This document shows positions 34,954 to 43,895 of a stretch of 64,000 nucleotides of DNA, one piece after another. This stretch comes from Oligosphaera ethanolica (GTDB taxonomy: Bacteria; Verrucomicrobiota; Lentisphaeria; Oligosphaerales; Oligosphaeraceae): assembly GCF_030814695.1 (NCBI RefSeq), contig NZ_JAUSVL010000001.1, forward strand, positions 2,082,227 to 2,146,226. Reading direction: 5' to 3'. The translations under genes were made by a program, and so were the position numbers. The notes under the pieces were generated by a model, which was not told where the DNA came from, ran no database searches, and saw only the letters and a program-made list of their open reading frames with translations. The stretch's first letter is position 1; each line of letters begins with the position of its first letter.

Positions 34954-36211
34954 CTTGTCCCTGCAATCGGCGGCGACGATCCGCACTGAGCAGGAGCGGC
35001 TGCTGAACGAGCATGTGGCCTACTGCCGGCGGCATTCGCCCTATTATCGCCGACTGCTGGCGGGGCTACCGGAGCGCGCCTTGCGGCTGGAAGAGCTGCC
35101 GTTGCTGCCCTTGACCAGCAAGGGCGATCTCGCGGAGCATAACGACGATTTCATTGCCGCGCCGCAGCGTGCGATTGCCGACATCTGTTTTACCAGTGGC
35201 ACGACGGGCCGTCCCTGCCGGATTGCCTACACGACGTCGGACCTGGAGCGCCTGGCCTACAATGACGCCCGCGGCTTTCTGGCCGCCGGCTTGAGCGCTG
35301 ACGACACCGTACTGATGACCTGCACGATGGACCGCTGTTTCATTGCTGGGCTGGCCTATTACCTGGGCGTGGTCAAGATTGGCGCCGCGGCTGTGCGCAA
35401 CGGCCTGACCAGCATGGAAAGCCACGCGGAGATCATCCGCGATGGCCAGATCACGGCGATCGTCGGCGTGCCGTCCTTTTTGGCCAAGCTCGGGCACTAT
35501 CTGCAGGATAAAGGCATTGACGCCAGCGGCATCCGCCACCTGATCTGCATTGGTGAGCCGCTGCGGACCCGCGCGATGGGCCTGACGCCGCTGGGCGAGA
35601 AGCTGGAGTCATATTGGCCCGGGGCGGTGTACTCGACCTACGCATCATCGGAAATCGTCACCAGCTTTACCGAATGCGCCGGTCGCTGCGGCGGGCATCC
35701 CCCGGCCGACCTGGCGCTGGTCGAGATACTGGACGACGCGGGGCAGCCGCTGCCGCCGGGGCGGGAGGGCGAAGTGACGGTGACGCCCTTGCAGGTCACC
35801 GGCATGCCCCTCCTACGTTTTCGCACCGGCGACATCAGTTTCCAGCTGGCGGCTGACTGCCCCTGTGGCCGTCGCACGCTCCGCCTGGGGCCCATTCTCG
35901 GCCGCAAAGCGCAGATGCTCAAAGTGCGGGGAACGACCTTGTTTCCCAGCGCCTTTTTTCATGTACTCGATCAAATTGACGGCGTCGACAATTACTACCT
36001 GGAAGTGTCAGGCCAGGCTCTGTCGGACGAAATTGACCTGTATATCTCCTTCCATGCCGGGGATATGGACAGCCTGCGCATCGAGGACGCGCTTTTCGCC
36101 AGCACCCGCCTGCACGTCAATCTGCACAGCGTGTCCTGCACGGAAGCGCGGCAGAAAGTCTTCGGCAGCTCCAGGAAGCCCGTGCGTTTCTTCGATCTGC
36201 GCCAGCCCTAA
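34928..36211 (+). CDS. AMP-forming acyl/aryl ligase, PaaK-like
   Basis: A 427-residue member of the phenylacetate-CoA ligase branch of adenylating enzymes. Seen: CFTSGTTGRPCRIAY (P-loop), STYASSEIVTS (adenine site), LRFRTGDI (ribose-binding Asp) and GRKAQMLKVRGTTLFPS (hinge and C-terminal domain). It should activate a carboxylic acid, perhaps aromatic, and load it on ACP or CoA as the starter unit. AMP ligases hold this role in aryl-polyene clusters. No ammonia lyase that would supply an aromatic acid is seen in the window. Confidence 0.88.
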   Translation: MPSFSLENDLSLQSAATIRTEQERLLNEHVAYCRRHSPYYRRLLAGLPERALRLEELPLLPLTSKGDLAEHNDDFIAAPQRAIADICFTSGTTGRPCRIAYTTSDLERLAYNDARGFLAAGLSADDTVLMTCTMDRCFIAGLAYYLGVVKIGAAAVRNGLTSMESHAEIIRDGQITAIVGVPSFLAKLGHYLQDKGIDASGIRHLICIGEPLRTRAMGLTPLGEKLESYWPGAVYSTYASSEIVTSFTECAGRCGGHPPADLALVEILDDAGQPLPPGREGEVTVTPLQVTGMPLLRFRTGDISFQLAADCPCGRRTLRLGPILGRKAQMLKVRGTTLFPSAFFHVLDQIDGVDNYYLEVSGQALSDEIDLYISFHAGDMDSLRIEDALFASTRLHVNLHSVSCTEARQKVFGSSRKPVRFFDLRQP

Positions 36212-36230
36212 GCCCCCCCGGAGCCGTCGT

Positions 36231-37670
36231 ATGTTTGACATTCACCACTATGATTTCACGGATGCCGAGATAGCCGCGGCGGCGGCGGCGGACCGTCTGC
36301 TCTCCCTGGAAGTCGAGTTCAACCGCCAGTGCAACTACCGTTGTCCCTACTGTTATGCGGCGGCATCGGAGCAAGTGCCAGCCCAATATGATCCGCGGGT
36401 GATTGATGTCGCGGTCAGTCAGGCGGCAGAGTTGGGCGCCCGGAAGATCGTCATTCTGGGGGGTGAGCCGTTTCTGTTCAAGGGTCTGCGGGACAAAGTA
36501 TCAATGATCAGAGCTCGCGGTCTCGGTGTCGAGATACACACCAATGGCTCGATCATGACCGCCGAACTGGCCAGCTTTCTCTTTGCCCAGGGCTGTCGCG
36601 TGGTCGTCAAATTCAATACCCGCAACCCGGCCGTGCATGAGCTGCTTACCGGCGTGAAGGAATCGCTGGACAACTCCTTGAACACCCTGCGACTGCTGCA
36701 GGAAGCCGGGTTCAGCGAGGACATGCTAGGCGCCAGCAGCGTGATTTCCGCCGACAATATCGACGAAGTGGTAGACTTGTGGAAATATCTGCGCCAGAGA
36801 AAGATCCGGCCACATTTTGAGATATTGACGCCCCAGGGTCGGCTTCTTTCCCACCAAGAGCTGGAAGTGGACCTCCGCCGGCTGCAGGCGGTCTTCACCG
36901 AGATAGAGCAGTATGACCGCAGCATCGGCCATGCCTGGGACGCGCAGCCACCGTTGGTCGGCGCAAAATGCCTGCGGCACACCTATTCGGCGCTGATCAA
37001 CGCCGAGGGCGAGGTCTTTCCCTGCGTGGGCATTGACATCGCCATCGGCAACATTCTCGCGCAGCCCCTGGCGAAGATTTTGCGGGACAGCGTGATCATC
37101 AAGGATTTGAAGAACCATCTGGAGATGATCAAGGGCCCCTGCCGGGTATGCGACAAAGCGGCGAGCTGCTATGGCTGTCGCGGCGCCGCCTATCAGCTGA
37201 CGGGCGACTACCTAGCGTCGGATCCCCTGTGTTGGCGGAACGCCGACAAACAGGCACAGATTCAGGCATTGCCCATGGCGGCGCTACCTTACATCCCGCA
37301 TCGCCCGCCGATGGCGATGGTGGAAAAGATCGTCAAGGCCGGGGTGACGCATGTGGTATCGGCGGTGATTCGTCCCGACAACCTCTTTGTCAATGGCGCC
37401 GGCGTGCTTGACCGCGCGGTGATTCCAGAGTTGGTAGCGCAGGCCGGGGCGGCGATGGATTCGTTCCATTACGACGGGCGCGTCCGTCCGGGCTTTCTCG
37501 CCATTGGCCATGCCATTCGTTGCAGCCGCGATATTCACTGCGGGGACGAGATCAGCATCACCCTCAGTGAAGACAACATTCTGGACAACTGGTATCAACT
37601 CAACTTCAGCATCAGCAACCAGCTTGGCGAGCTGTGCGCGCAGGGCGAGGTTAACGTATGCATTATATGA
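36231..37670 (+). CDS. Radical SAM enzyme fused to a hotdog (FabZ/ApeP-like) dehydratase
   Basis: A 479-residue fusion. The N-terminal radical SAM domain has FNRQCNYRCPYCYAA (Cys34, 38, 41) and IVILGGEPFLF; a Cys-rich tail (FPCVGID ... CRVCDKAASCYGCRG ... DPLC) resembles SPASM-type auxiliary-cluster domains. From about residue 345 a hotdog domain follows: ALPYIPHRPPMAMVEKIV, with the catalytic His typical of ACP dehydratases, and PGFLAIGHAIRCSRDIHCGDEI. Single frame, no break. The fusion suggests that both act on the same ACP-bound acyl chain. The radical reaction is unknown. ATG 36231 starts the recognisable domain. Confidence 0.88.
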   Translation: MFDIHHYDFTDAEIAAAAAADRLLSLEVEFNRQCNYRCPYCYAAASEQVPAQYDPRVIDVAVSQAAELGARKIVILGGEPFLFKGLRDKVSMIRARGLGVEIHTNGSIMTAELASFLFAQGCRVVVKFNTRNPAVHELLTGVKESLDNSLNTLRLLQEAGFSEDMLGASSVISADNIDEVVDLWKYLRQRKIRPHFEILTPQGRLLSHQELEVDLRRLQAVFTEIEQYDRSIGHAWDAQPPLVGAKCLRHTYSALINAEGEVFPCVGIDIAIGNILAQPLAKILRDSVIIKDLKNHLEMIKGPCRVCDKAASCYGCRGAAYQLTGDYLASDPLCWRNADKQAQIQALPMAALPYIPHRPPMAMVEKIVKAGVTHVVSAVIRPDNLFVNGAGVLDRAVIPELVAQAGAAMDSFHYDGRVRPGFLAIGHAIRCSRDIHCGDEISITLSEDNILDNWYQLNFSISNQLGELCAQGEVNVCII

Positions 37671-38317
37671 GAATCATCGCGTTGCTGTTGTTGTGCCCTC
37701 TCAGCCTGCTCCGGGCGGCAGACACCGCGGTGGCCGCGACGGCCGCGCCGCCGACGCTAGCGACGCTGGCGGAGTTCGCGGCGTGGTTGCGGCCGCTGGC
37801 GGCCGTGCGCAGTGTCCAAGCGGAGTATCGGCAGACGCGCCTGCTGCGCTCGCTGAATTTCAGTCTGAGCATCCATGGTCACATGGCGCAGGAGCAGGGC
37901 CGGCGCCTGCTCTGGGCGACCACCAGTCCCATGCGCTCGACCTGCATTTTCAGCGAGGATTCGTTCCAGCAATGGGATGCCGAAACCGGCAAGGTCACGA
38001 GCCTTTCGGCGGCGGACATGCCATGGCTGAAGGTACTGTTCAACTGCCAGAAACAATGGCTAAGCGGCGATCTCGACGCCCTTGCCACCGACTTCAGCAT
38101 CGAGCCGCTGGACGACCACACGCTGCGGCTTACCCCCCGGCGCCAGGAGTTCCAGCTGTTCTTCACCCAGATTGAGATGCGTTTCCGGCCGTCCTACGAC
38201 GCCATTGCACGCCTGGTGTTCAGCGAAAAGAATGGCGATTCCATGCAGATGGATTTTTTCAACATCAGAAATAACGAGCCCATACCCGAGCAGCTATGGA
38301 TGCTACCGCCAAAATAA
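37667..38317 (+). CDS. LolA-like outer-membrane lipoprotein carrier
   Basis: A ~216-residue periplasmic protein with a signal peptide (MRIIALLLLCPLSLLRAAD) and a LolA-type body: VRSVQAEYRQTRLLRSLNFSLSIHGHMA, RLLWATTSPMRSTCIFS and QLFFTQIEMRF. LolA-like carriers in APE/flexirubin clusters are thought to move the lipid product to the outer membrane together with an MMPL exporter, which is the next gene here. ATG 37667 overlaps the previous stop as ATGA; ATG 37658 is a possible alternative that adds three residues. Confidence 0.86.
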   Translation: MRIIALLLLCPLSLLRAADTAVAATAAPPTLATLAEFAAWLRPLAAVRSVQAEYRQTRLLRSLNFSLSIHGHMAQEQGRRLLWATTSPMRSTCIFSEDSFQQWDAETGKVTSLSAADMPWLKVLFNCQKQWLSGDLDALATDFSIEPLDDHTLRLTPRRQEFQLFFTQIEMRFRPSYDAIARLVFSEKNGDSMQMDFFNIRNNEPIPEQLWMLPPK

Positions 38318-41300
38318 CCCGATGGCTGACCGGGGCACTATGCCTGGTCCTGCGGCGGCGCCGAGCGGCCTGGGCTGCCGTGCTCGTCCTGGTCGGCGTA
38401 ATGGCCGTCACGGCGCTGCGCGTGGGCACGTTCAGCAACGACCTCGGCCACATGTTCCCCGCCGACTCCCTCTCGGGCAACCTATACCGCCTGATGACGC
38501 GGAGCGGACTTGGCGACTTGATCCAGCTGGAATTGGCCAGCGGTCAGGCCGGCGGCGCCCCAGCCATGCTGCCGGCCGTCGACCGGCTGGTTGCGGAGTT
38601 GAGCGGCATGCCCAGCATCAGCTCGGTGGACTTCAGGCTCACCGGCGGCATTGCCGACAGCTGGAGTGAACTGGCGCCGGCGTGGCCGCTGTTGACCGAC
38701 GCGTCCATCCTCGCGACGGCTGACCCCGCCCAGGCGGTTCAGAAGCTGCGCCAGGCCTTAATGCTGCCGGCCGCACCGCTGGCGGCTTGGCGACATGACC
38801 CCTTCGGCTGGCAGGGCCGGCTATTGGGCGAGTTGCAGGACTTCCATCGGCTGAGCGGCATGAAGATATCGCTGCAGCATCCCTACATGACCGACGCCGA
38901 CGCGTCCCGTCTCCTGCTCACCCTGCAATGCCGCCCCGGCGAACTCGCCACCGCCGCGCAGATCGCTCCGCTGCTGGCGACTATCCGCCAGGCGGTGGCA
39001 CGGGAGCTGCCGGGAGTTACGCTCACCATCATCTCGCCACTGAAGCATGTGCTGGACAATGAACGGGCGGTGCGGCGGGACATTCTGCAGGTCAGTCTCC
39101 TGTCGCTGCTGGCCTTGCTGATCCTGTTTCTGCTGTTGTACCGCGGCGCCTATGACGCGGTGTGGATACCGGTCATACCCTTTGCCACCACGGTCATCGT
39201 CACCGGCCTGATGGCTGTCATCTTCGACGAATTCTGCCTCTTCATACTGGGCATTTGCGGCAGCATCGCGGGTCTGGCGGTCGATCAAGGCATCCACGTC
39301 TACGCGGCCTACAGCGGGCGCTGGCGGGTCCGTGCGCTGGCGCGCATCTGGCCGCCGCTGCTGCTCAGCGCGGCGACCTCGGCGCTGGTGTTCTTCATGT
39401 TTGCGCTGACCGGCATCCGCGCCTACAGCCAGCTCGGCATTTTTGCAGGCTGCGCCCTGCTGGTCAATGTCGTCCTCTCTTTTTTCATTCTCCCCACCCT
39501 GTTGCCGCAGCGCCCACGGCTGCAGTTTGCCTGCGCCAGCTTCCAGCCGGGGAAAAAGACCGCGTGGCTGATTGTTTGCGCGTGGCTGCTGGGCTCCGCA
39601 GCCGCCGTCAGCGTCCTTCCCCGCATCCGTTTCGATTTCAACCTCAGCGCGCTGGACGGCGCCAGTGCCGAAACCCGCCTGAGCGAGGAGGAATTCCAGC
39701 GGCGCTGGCGGCGGGATGACGCCGGCAATCTGATCGTCGTCAGCGCCAACGATCGGGACGAGCTGCTGCAGTCCTGCGAAGCACTGGAACGGCTGCTGGG
39801 CGCCAGCGGTACGCGCTGCTTTCATCCCGCCAGGCTGTGGCCGTCCCGCCAGACCCGGGAAGCGCACCGGCAAACGTGGCGGCAGCCGGAAGCGACCGCA
39901 GCCTTGCGCCGGCTGGAAGATGAACTCGCCCGTGAATGCCAGCGCACTGGCTTGCCACCGGCTTTTTTCACGGCATTTTTTGACTCGCTGCGCCAGGGCA
40001 TCGCCGGCGACGCTGAGCGGCCGGAGCCGGCTTTTTTCCGCGACGTCACGGCCCGGCTGATTCGTGAGCGTGGCCACACGCTGTCGGCCATGTTCTTCTT
40101 TGCCGGCGCCCTGAACGACGGCGAGCTGGCGGCGCTGCTGGAAAAGCTCGATGGGCTGGGCAATTGCGCGTTGCTGTCCAACGATGCGTTTCGGGTGGCG
40201 ACCGGCCGCGATTTTCGGCCTTTGGCGAGTCGGGTCCTGCTATGGGTCGCGCTAGGGCTGTTGTTGTTGTTGCTGCCGGTGTATCGTTCGCCGGCGAAAC
40301 TGCTGATCATCATCCTGCCGGGTTTCACGGCCGCACTGTGGTTTGCGGGTCTGGTCGCAATCAGCGGCCGGCCCGTCAACATCGCCACTTGTTTCGGCAT
40401 GATTATGCTGATCGGGCTGGTGATTGATTACGGCATCTTTGCCCTGCATCACGTCACCGCCCGCGATGCGTCGACAATACCGACGGCGATATTTCTTTCT
40501 GCGGGTACCACCCTACTGACCTCAGCCGCACTTTTAGTTGCCCGTCACCCCATACTCTTTCACACCGGCCTGGTGCTATTCGGGCAAATCCTGCTGGCGG
40601 CGCTGACCGCGCTGTATGTCGTCCCAGCGCTGGTGCGGCTGTGGCGCGGGCGGCGCGGCGGGCTGTTTGTCGCCGCCCTGGGACTGCTTTGGCTCGCTGC
40701 GGGCTGCAGGATCACGAGCGGGCAGGGCGAGGCGCCGCGGCAACTCACAGCGGCGGCCGCCGCCGGCGAATGGCAGGCGTTTCAGCAGGCGCAAGGCGAC
40801 GAACCGGCGCAGATGCTGACCATGAAAGTCGACATTCTCTGGTACAGCTTCCCCATGCTGCTGGTCGTGCAACGCGACGCGACCAGCCAGCGCCTGCAGG
40901 CGACCGGCATGCTGCCAACGGGCGCCGTCGTCTTTGCCGTGAGTGGGGAAGGGGGGCGGCAAAGCCAACATCACGTTGCCGCAGTCGTGCCGGCCATCGC
41001 TCGCAAACGAATCTTCGCCGGGATCTACGACGACCTCTGCAATATCTTTCTGACCTCGTCGCAGCCGGGGCCATTCCCCGCCGTTGCAAGCACGCCCATC
41101 CGGCAACGGCTGCCCTCGGGCATCGTCCAGACTCTCGACGGCTCGCCCCTGCGACCCGTACACAAGAAACTGGGGACTTTTCCTCGGCGCCAATGGGTGG
41201 TACACTATGCCGACTGGGATGACGACCTAAAATCCTGCCGGCGCATTGTCTATAAAAATTACCGGACGAGATGCACCTTTACCTTCCAGCGCCCCGCGCC

Positions 41301-41328
41301 GCCGGAGAAAGAGACCTTGGCGCCATGA
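38296..41328 (+). CDS. MMPL/RND-type exporter fused to a C-terminal DUF3261-like lipoprotein domain
   Basis: A 1010-residue inner-membrane protein. One N-terminal helix (~27-45) precedes a periplasmic domain; helix bundles lie at about 255-400 and 640-800, the two-fold MMPL pattern with GICGSIAGLAVDQGIHVY and FGMIMLIGLVIDYGIFALHH as the paired central segments. After the last bundle comes LGLLWLAAGCRITSGQ, which looks like an internal lipobox, and a ~200-residue domain resembling DUF3261. In proteobacterial aryl-polyene clusters DUF3261 is a separate lipoprotein gene. It overlaps the LolA gene by 22 bases. Predicted role: export of the cluster's lipid product. Confidence 0.85.
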   Translation: MDATAKITRWLTGALCLVLRRRRAAWAAVLVLVGVMAVTALRVGTFSNDLGHMFPADSLSGNLYRLMTRSGLGDLIQLELASGQAGGAPAMLPAVDRLVAELSGMPSISSVDFRLTGGIADSWSELAPAWPLLTDASILATADPAQAVQKLRQALMLPAAPLAAWRHDPFGWQGRLLGELQDFHRLSGMKISLQHPYMTDADASRLLLTLQCRPGELATAAQIAPLLATIRQAVARELPGVTLTIISPLKHVLDNERAVRRDILQVSLLSLLALLILFLLLYRGAYDAVWIPVIPFATTVIVTGLMAVIFDEFCLFILGICGSIAGLAVDQGIHVYAAYSGRWRVRALARIWPPLLLSAATSALVFFMFALTGIRAYSQLGIFAGCALLVNVVLSFFILPTLLPQRPRLQFACASFQPGKKTAWLIVCAWLLGSAAAVSVLPRIRFDFNLSALDGASAETRLSEEEFQRRWRRDDAGNLIVVSANDRDELLQSCEALERLLGASGTRCFHPARLWPSRQTREAHRQTWRQPEATAALRRLEDELARECQRTGLPPAFFTAFFDSLRQGIAGDAERPEPAFFRDVTARLIRERGHTLSAMFFFAGALNDGELAALLEKLDGLGNCALLSNDAFRVATGRDFRPLASRVLLWVALGLLLLLLPVYRSPAKLLIIILPGFTAALWFAGLVAISGRPVNIATCFGMIMLIGLVIDYGIFALHHVTARDASTIPTAIFLSAGTTLLTSAALLVARHPILFHTGLVLFGQILLAALTALYVVPALVRLWRGRRGGLFVAALGLLWLAAGCRITSGQGEAPRQLTAAAAAGEWQAFQQAQGDEPAQMLTMKVDILWYSFPMLLVVQRDATSQRLQATGMLPTGAVVFAVSGEGGRQSQHHVAAVVPAIARKRIFAGIYDDLCNIFLTSSQPGPFPAVASTPIRQRLPSGIVQTLDGSPLRPVHKKLGTFPRRQWVVHYADWDDDLKSCRRIVYKNYRTRCTFTFQRPAPPEKETLAP

Positions 41329-41711
41329 CCTTATCACCCATCAAAAACGATTTGCGCCGACGCCTGCAGCCGCTGTGCCGGCAGGACGACGGCAGCTACC
41401 TCACCAGCATTCATTTTGACCGGGCCTTCTGCGGCTTCGCCGGGCATTTTGACCACAATCCCATTGTGCCCGCCGTATGCCTGGTCGCAGCCGCCGAAAT
41501 GCTGGCCAGCGATGCCGTCGGCAAGCCGCTACAGCTACGGGAAATCGCTCAGATGAAATTCAAGAAGCTGCTCGCGCCGGAAGCAGACGCCGTGTTCAGC
41601 TTCCGGCAGAACGCCGCCGAGAGCGGTCTGTACACCTTCATCTTCACCATCACCACCGGCGACGGCCAGTCCGTGGCCCGCATCAAACTCCAGCTGGCAG
41701 AAAGCGCATGA
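41325..41711 (+). CDS. Hotdog-fold ACP dehydratase-like protein (ApeI/FabZ-like)
   Basis: A 128-residue single hotdog domain. Landmarks: FDRAFCGFAGHFDHNPIVPAVCLV, equal to the FabA/FabZ-type GHFxxNPIxPGV segment with Gly replaced by Ala, and FKKLLAPEADAVFSF. In APE systems a dehydratase heterodimer ApeI/ApeP makes the conjugated double bonds; the fused hotdog at 36231 could be the partner here (inference). ATGA overlaps link it to the exporter upstream and the thioesterase downstream. Confidence 0.84.
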   Translation: MTLSPIKNDLRRRLQPLCRQDDGSYLTSIHFDRAFCGFAGHFDHNPIVPAVCLVAAAEMLASDAVGKPLQLREIAQMKFKKLLAPEADAVFSFRQNAAESGLYTFIFTITTGDGQSVARIKLQLAESA

Positions 41712-42178
41712 GACGCAAAAAACGTTATTTCCCGGCCTATCCCGGCGACCCGTCGCCGATCAGCATTGTTGTCAAGCACCGTCTGACCTTCAGCGAAGTC
41801 GATGCCCTGGCCATCGCCTGGCACGGGCATTATCCCCGGTTTTTTGAGTTGGCGCACACCGAGCTGATGCGCAAGGTCGGGCTGACTTACGAAGCCTACA
41901 AGCAACACGACGTCGGCGCACCGATTGTGCAATGCCACGTGGACTATTTTGCGCCGCTCCTGCTCGACGAAGAATTCAGCATCCGTGCAGAGCTGCACTG
42001 GAGTGACGGCGCCCGTCTGAACGTCAGTTACACGGTGCAGGGCGCCGACGGCCGCATCGCCGGCACCGGCTATACCGTGCAGATGTTTTTCAATGTCTAT
42101 ACCCACGAGCCGTACATACTGCCACCGCCACTGGTGGCGGAGATCTGGCAACACTGGCAACATGGCGAAATCCAATGA
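41708..42178 (+). CDS. Acyl-CoA/ACP thioesterase, 4HBT-like hotdog
   Basis: A 156-residue thioesterase. The catalytic region VDALAIAWHGHYPRFFELAHTELMRKVG matches the 4-hydroxybenzoyl-CoA thioesterase pattern (Asp replaced by a WHGHY arrangement common in YbgC-like members), followed by CHVDYFAPLLLDEEF. It would release or edit ACP-bound intermediates. A thioesterase of this kind is a usual member of APE clusters. ATGA-coupled on both sides. The frame is open upstream to 41477, but that part overlaps the dehydratase. Confidence 0.86.
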   Translation: MRRKKRYFPAYPGDPSPISIVVKHRLTFSEVDALAIAWHGHYPRFFELAHTELMRKVGLTYEAYKQHDVGAPIVQCHVDYFAPLLLDEEFSIRAELHWSDGARLNVSYTVQGADGRIAGTGYTVQMFFNVYTHEPYILPPPLVAEIWQHWQHGEIQ

Positions 42179-43287
42179 CTGCAGCGCTCGTCCATATTCA
42201 CCATGCCGAGGCCATATCCGCCGCTGGCGACGATCTCGCCGCTGCCCGCGCGACCTTCGCCGCCGGCGCGCAGCCCTTTGTCGTCCCGACGCATTTTGCC
42301 GCGCGGGGCGTCCACCACGGCCTCTGCGCGGCGCTGCAGCCATCGCCAGGTGAATCCCGGGCCATCGCCCTGCTCAAGCGGCTGCTGTCGCGCCTCCCGG
42401 CGTTGGGCGACGACGATGCCATTTATCTGGCGACCACTGTTGGCGCCATAGACTGCCTGGAACAGAACGCCAGCGGGCCCACGCCGGATTGCATCGGCAT
42501 ACTGCTTGATGCGGTCCTGCGGCATTTCCCGCGCTGCTCGGTGACCCTGGTCGCCGCGGCCTGCGCATCCGGCCAAAGCGCCACGGCCGCGGCCATGCGG
42601 GCGCTGCGTGGCGGGCGTTGCCGCCGCGCGCTGGTCATCGGCATCGACATCTGCAGCGAGTTCGTGACCTCGGGCTTCGTGTCCCTCGGAGCCGTGTCAC
42701 GAACGCTGACCGTGACGCGCCCTTATGACGCCCAACGCGACGGCCTACTGCTCGGCGAAGGCGCCGGCGCGCTGCTGCTAGGCCTGGACGCCGGCGGCGC
42801 CGGCGGTACCATCGGTGCCCTGCTGGCCGCCGGGGAATCCTGCGACGCCGCCCACATCACCGCGCCCAACCTCGCCGGCGAGCAGCTGGCCGCCTTGATC
42901 ACGCAGACCCTGGGCCGTGCCGGCCTGCGGCCGGAGCAGCTCGGCGGCATCATCGGCCATGGCACTGGCACTATCCACAATGACCAGTCCGAGCTGGCTG
43001 CCCTGGACTTGGTTTTTGCCGGCCAGGGCGCCTGTCCGCCCCTGCTGTCCATCAAAGGCAACACCGGCCATACTCTCGCCGCCACCGGCGTCCTGCAGAT
43101 CGTCTACGGGCTGGACTTCCTGCGCCAGGGGCAGCTACCCCCGCAGGCCGGCCTGCTACAGCCCGCCGCCGGAGCCGAGCGCTGGGTCGCCGCCCAGGCG
43201 CGGCCGCTGCGCTGCCCGCGCCTGCTGTCACTCAATGTCGGCTTCGGTGGCTTGAACAGCGCCCTGATCCTGGAGGGACGAGCATGA
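42175..43287 (+). CDS. Beta-ketoacyl-ACP synthase, cluster KS2
   Basis: A 370-residue condensing enzyme, slightly shorter than usual at the N-terminus. The catalytic residues are present: VAAACASGQSA (Cys), IGHGTGTIHND (His) and KGNTGHTLAATG (His). The C-terminus LNVGFGGLNSALIL is the standard KS ending. Immediately downstream and overlapping by ATGA is a half-size KS-like protein; KS3 shows the same arrangement. The pair may act as a KS/chain-length-factor heterodimer (inference). Confidence 0.9.
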   Translation: MTAALVHIHHAEAISAAGDDLAAARATFAAGAQPFVVPTHFAARGVHHGLCAALQPSPGESRAIALLKRLLSRLPALGDDDAIYLATTVGAIDCLEQNASGPTPDCIGILLDAVLRHFPRCSVTLVAAACASGQSATAAAMRALRGGRCRRALVIGIDICSEFVTSGFVSLGAVSRTLTVTRPYDAQRDGLLLGEGAGALLLGLDAGGAGGTIGALLAAGESCDAAHITAPNLAGEQLAALITQTLGRAGLRPEQLGGIIGHGTGTIHNDQSELAALDLVFAGQGACPPLLSIKGNTGHTLAATGVLQIVYGLDFLRQGQLPPQAGLLQPAAGAERWVAAQARPLRCPRLLSLNVGFGGLNSALILEGRA

Positions 43288-43895
43288 TTACCGCTGGCGT
43301 TTGTCTAACTCTGCAGCAAGCCGTCTGCCTTAGACGCGAAACACTAGCCTACGACGGCCTCGGCGAACTAAAAAAACTCATCGTCGCGGCCGCCGACCGC
43401 TTTGTTCCGGGCGACCTGGAGGACTTTCGCCGTGCTTGCGACATGGTGCGCCTGGCCCAGCTTGGCGCCATCCTCGCGGCATCGGACCGCCGCACGTGGT
43501 CGCCGGCGGGCACGGCGCTCATCGGCTGGAATGGCTGCGGCTGCACCCCGGCCAACCAGGCCTACTGGGATGACTACCAGCAGCACGGCCGGGAAACGGG
43601 CCGCGGCATGTTCTTCGTGCCGACGCTGCCGTCCATTCCCGTCTGCGAGGCCGCCATCACCCTCCATCTGCAGGGGCCGGTCTGCTACATCCGCACGCCC
43701 CCGCAGACGCGAAAGCTGCAGGAGCACCTTGACGATCTGTTCTCCGACGACGCGACTATCCGGCAAATCATGCTTGCCGAAATCCATGTGGACCATGCCT
43801 GCCTGCTGCTCTGCGACAGGCAGCCCGGCCCACTCCCGGATCACAACGACTTGACCGCAGTATTTTGGCAAGCGAAAAAGGACCTCACGCCATGA
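43284..43895 (+). CDS. Truncated ketosynthase-like protein (possible chain-length factor)
   Basis: A 203-residue protein resembling only the N-terminal half of a ketosynthase: GTALIGWNGCGCTPANQAY followed by MFFVPTLPSIPVCEAAITLHLQGPVCYI, equivalent to the KS segment before the active site. The place where the nucleophile would lie has no Cys-containing KS motif and the His motifs are absent. It overlaps KS2 and the next radical SAM gene by ATGA. A non-catalytic partner of KS2 is likely. The resemblance is weak, so the family call is tentative. Confidence 0.6.
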   Translation: MITAGVCLTLQQAVCLRRETLAYDGLGELKKLIVAAADRFVPGDLEDFRRACDMVRLAQLGAILAASDRRTWSPAGTALIGWNGCGCTPANQAYWDDYQQHGRETGRGMFFVPTLPSIPVCEAAITLHLQGPVCYIRTPPQTRKLQEHLDDLFSDDATIRQIMLAEIHVDHACLLLCDRQPGPLPDHNDLTAVFWQAKKDLTP

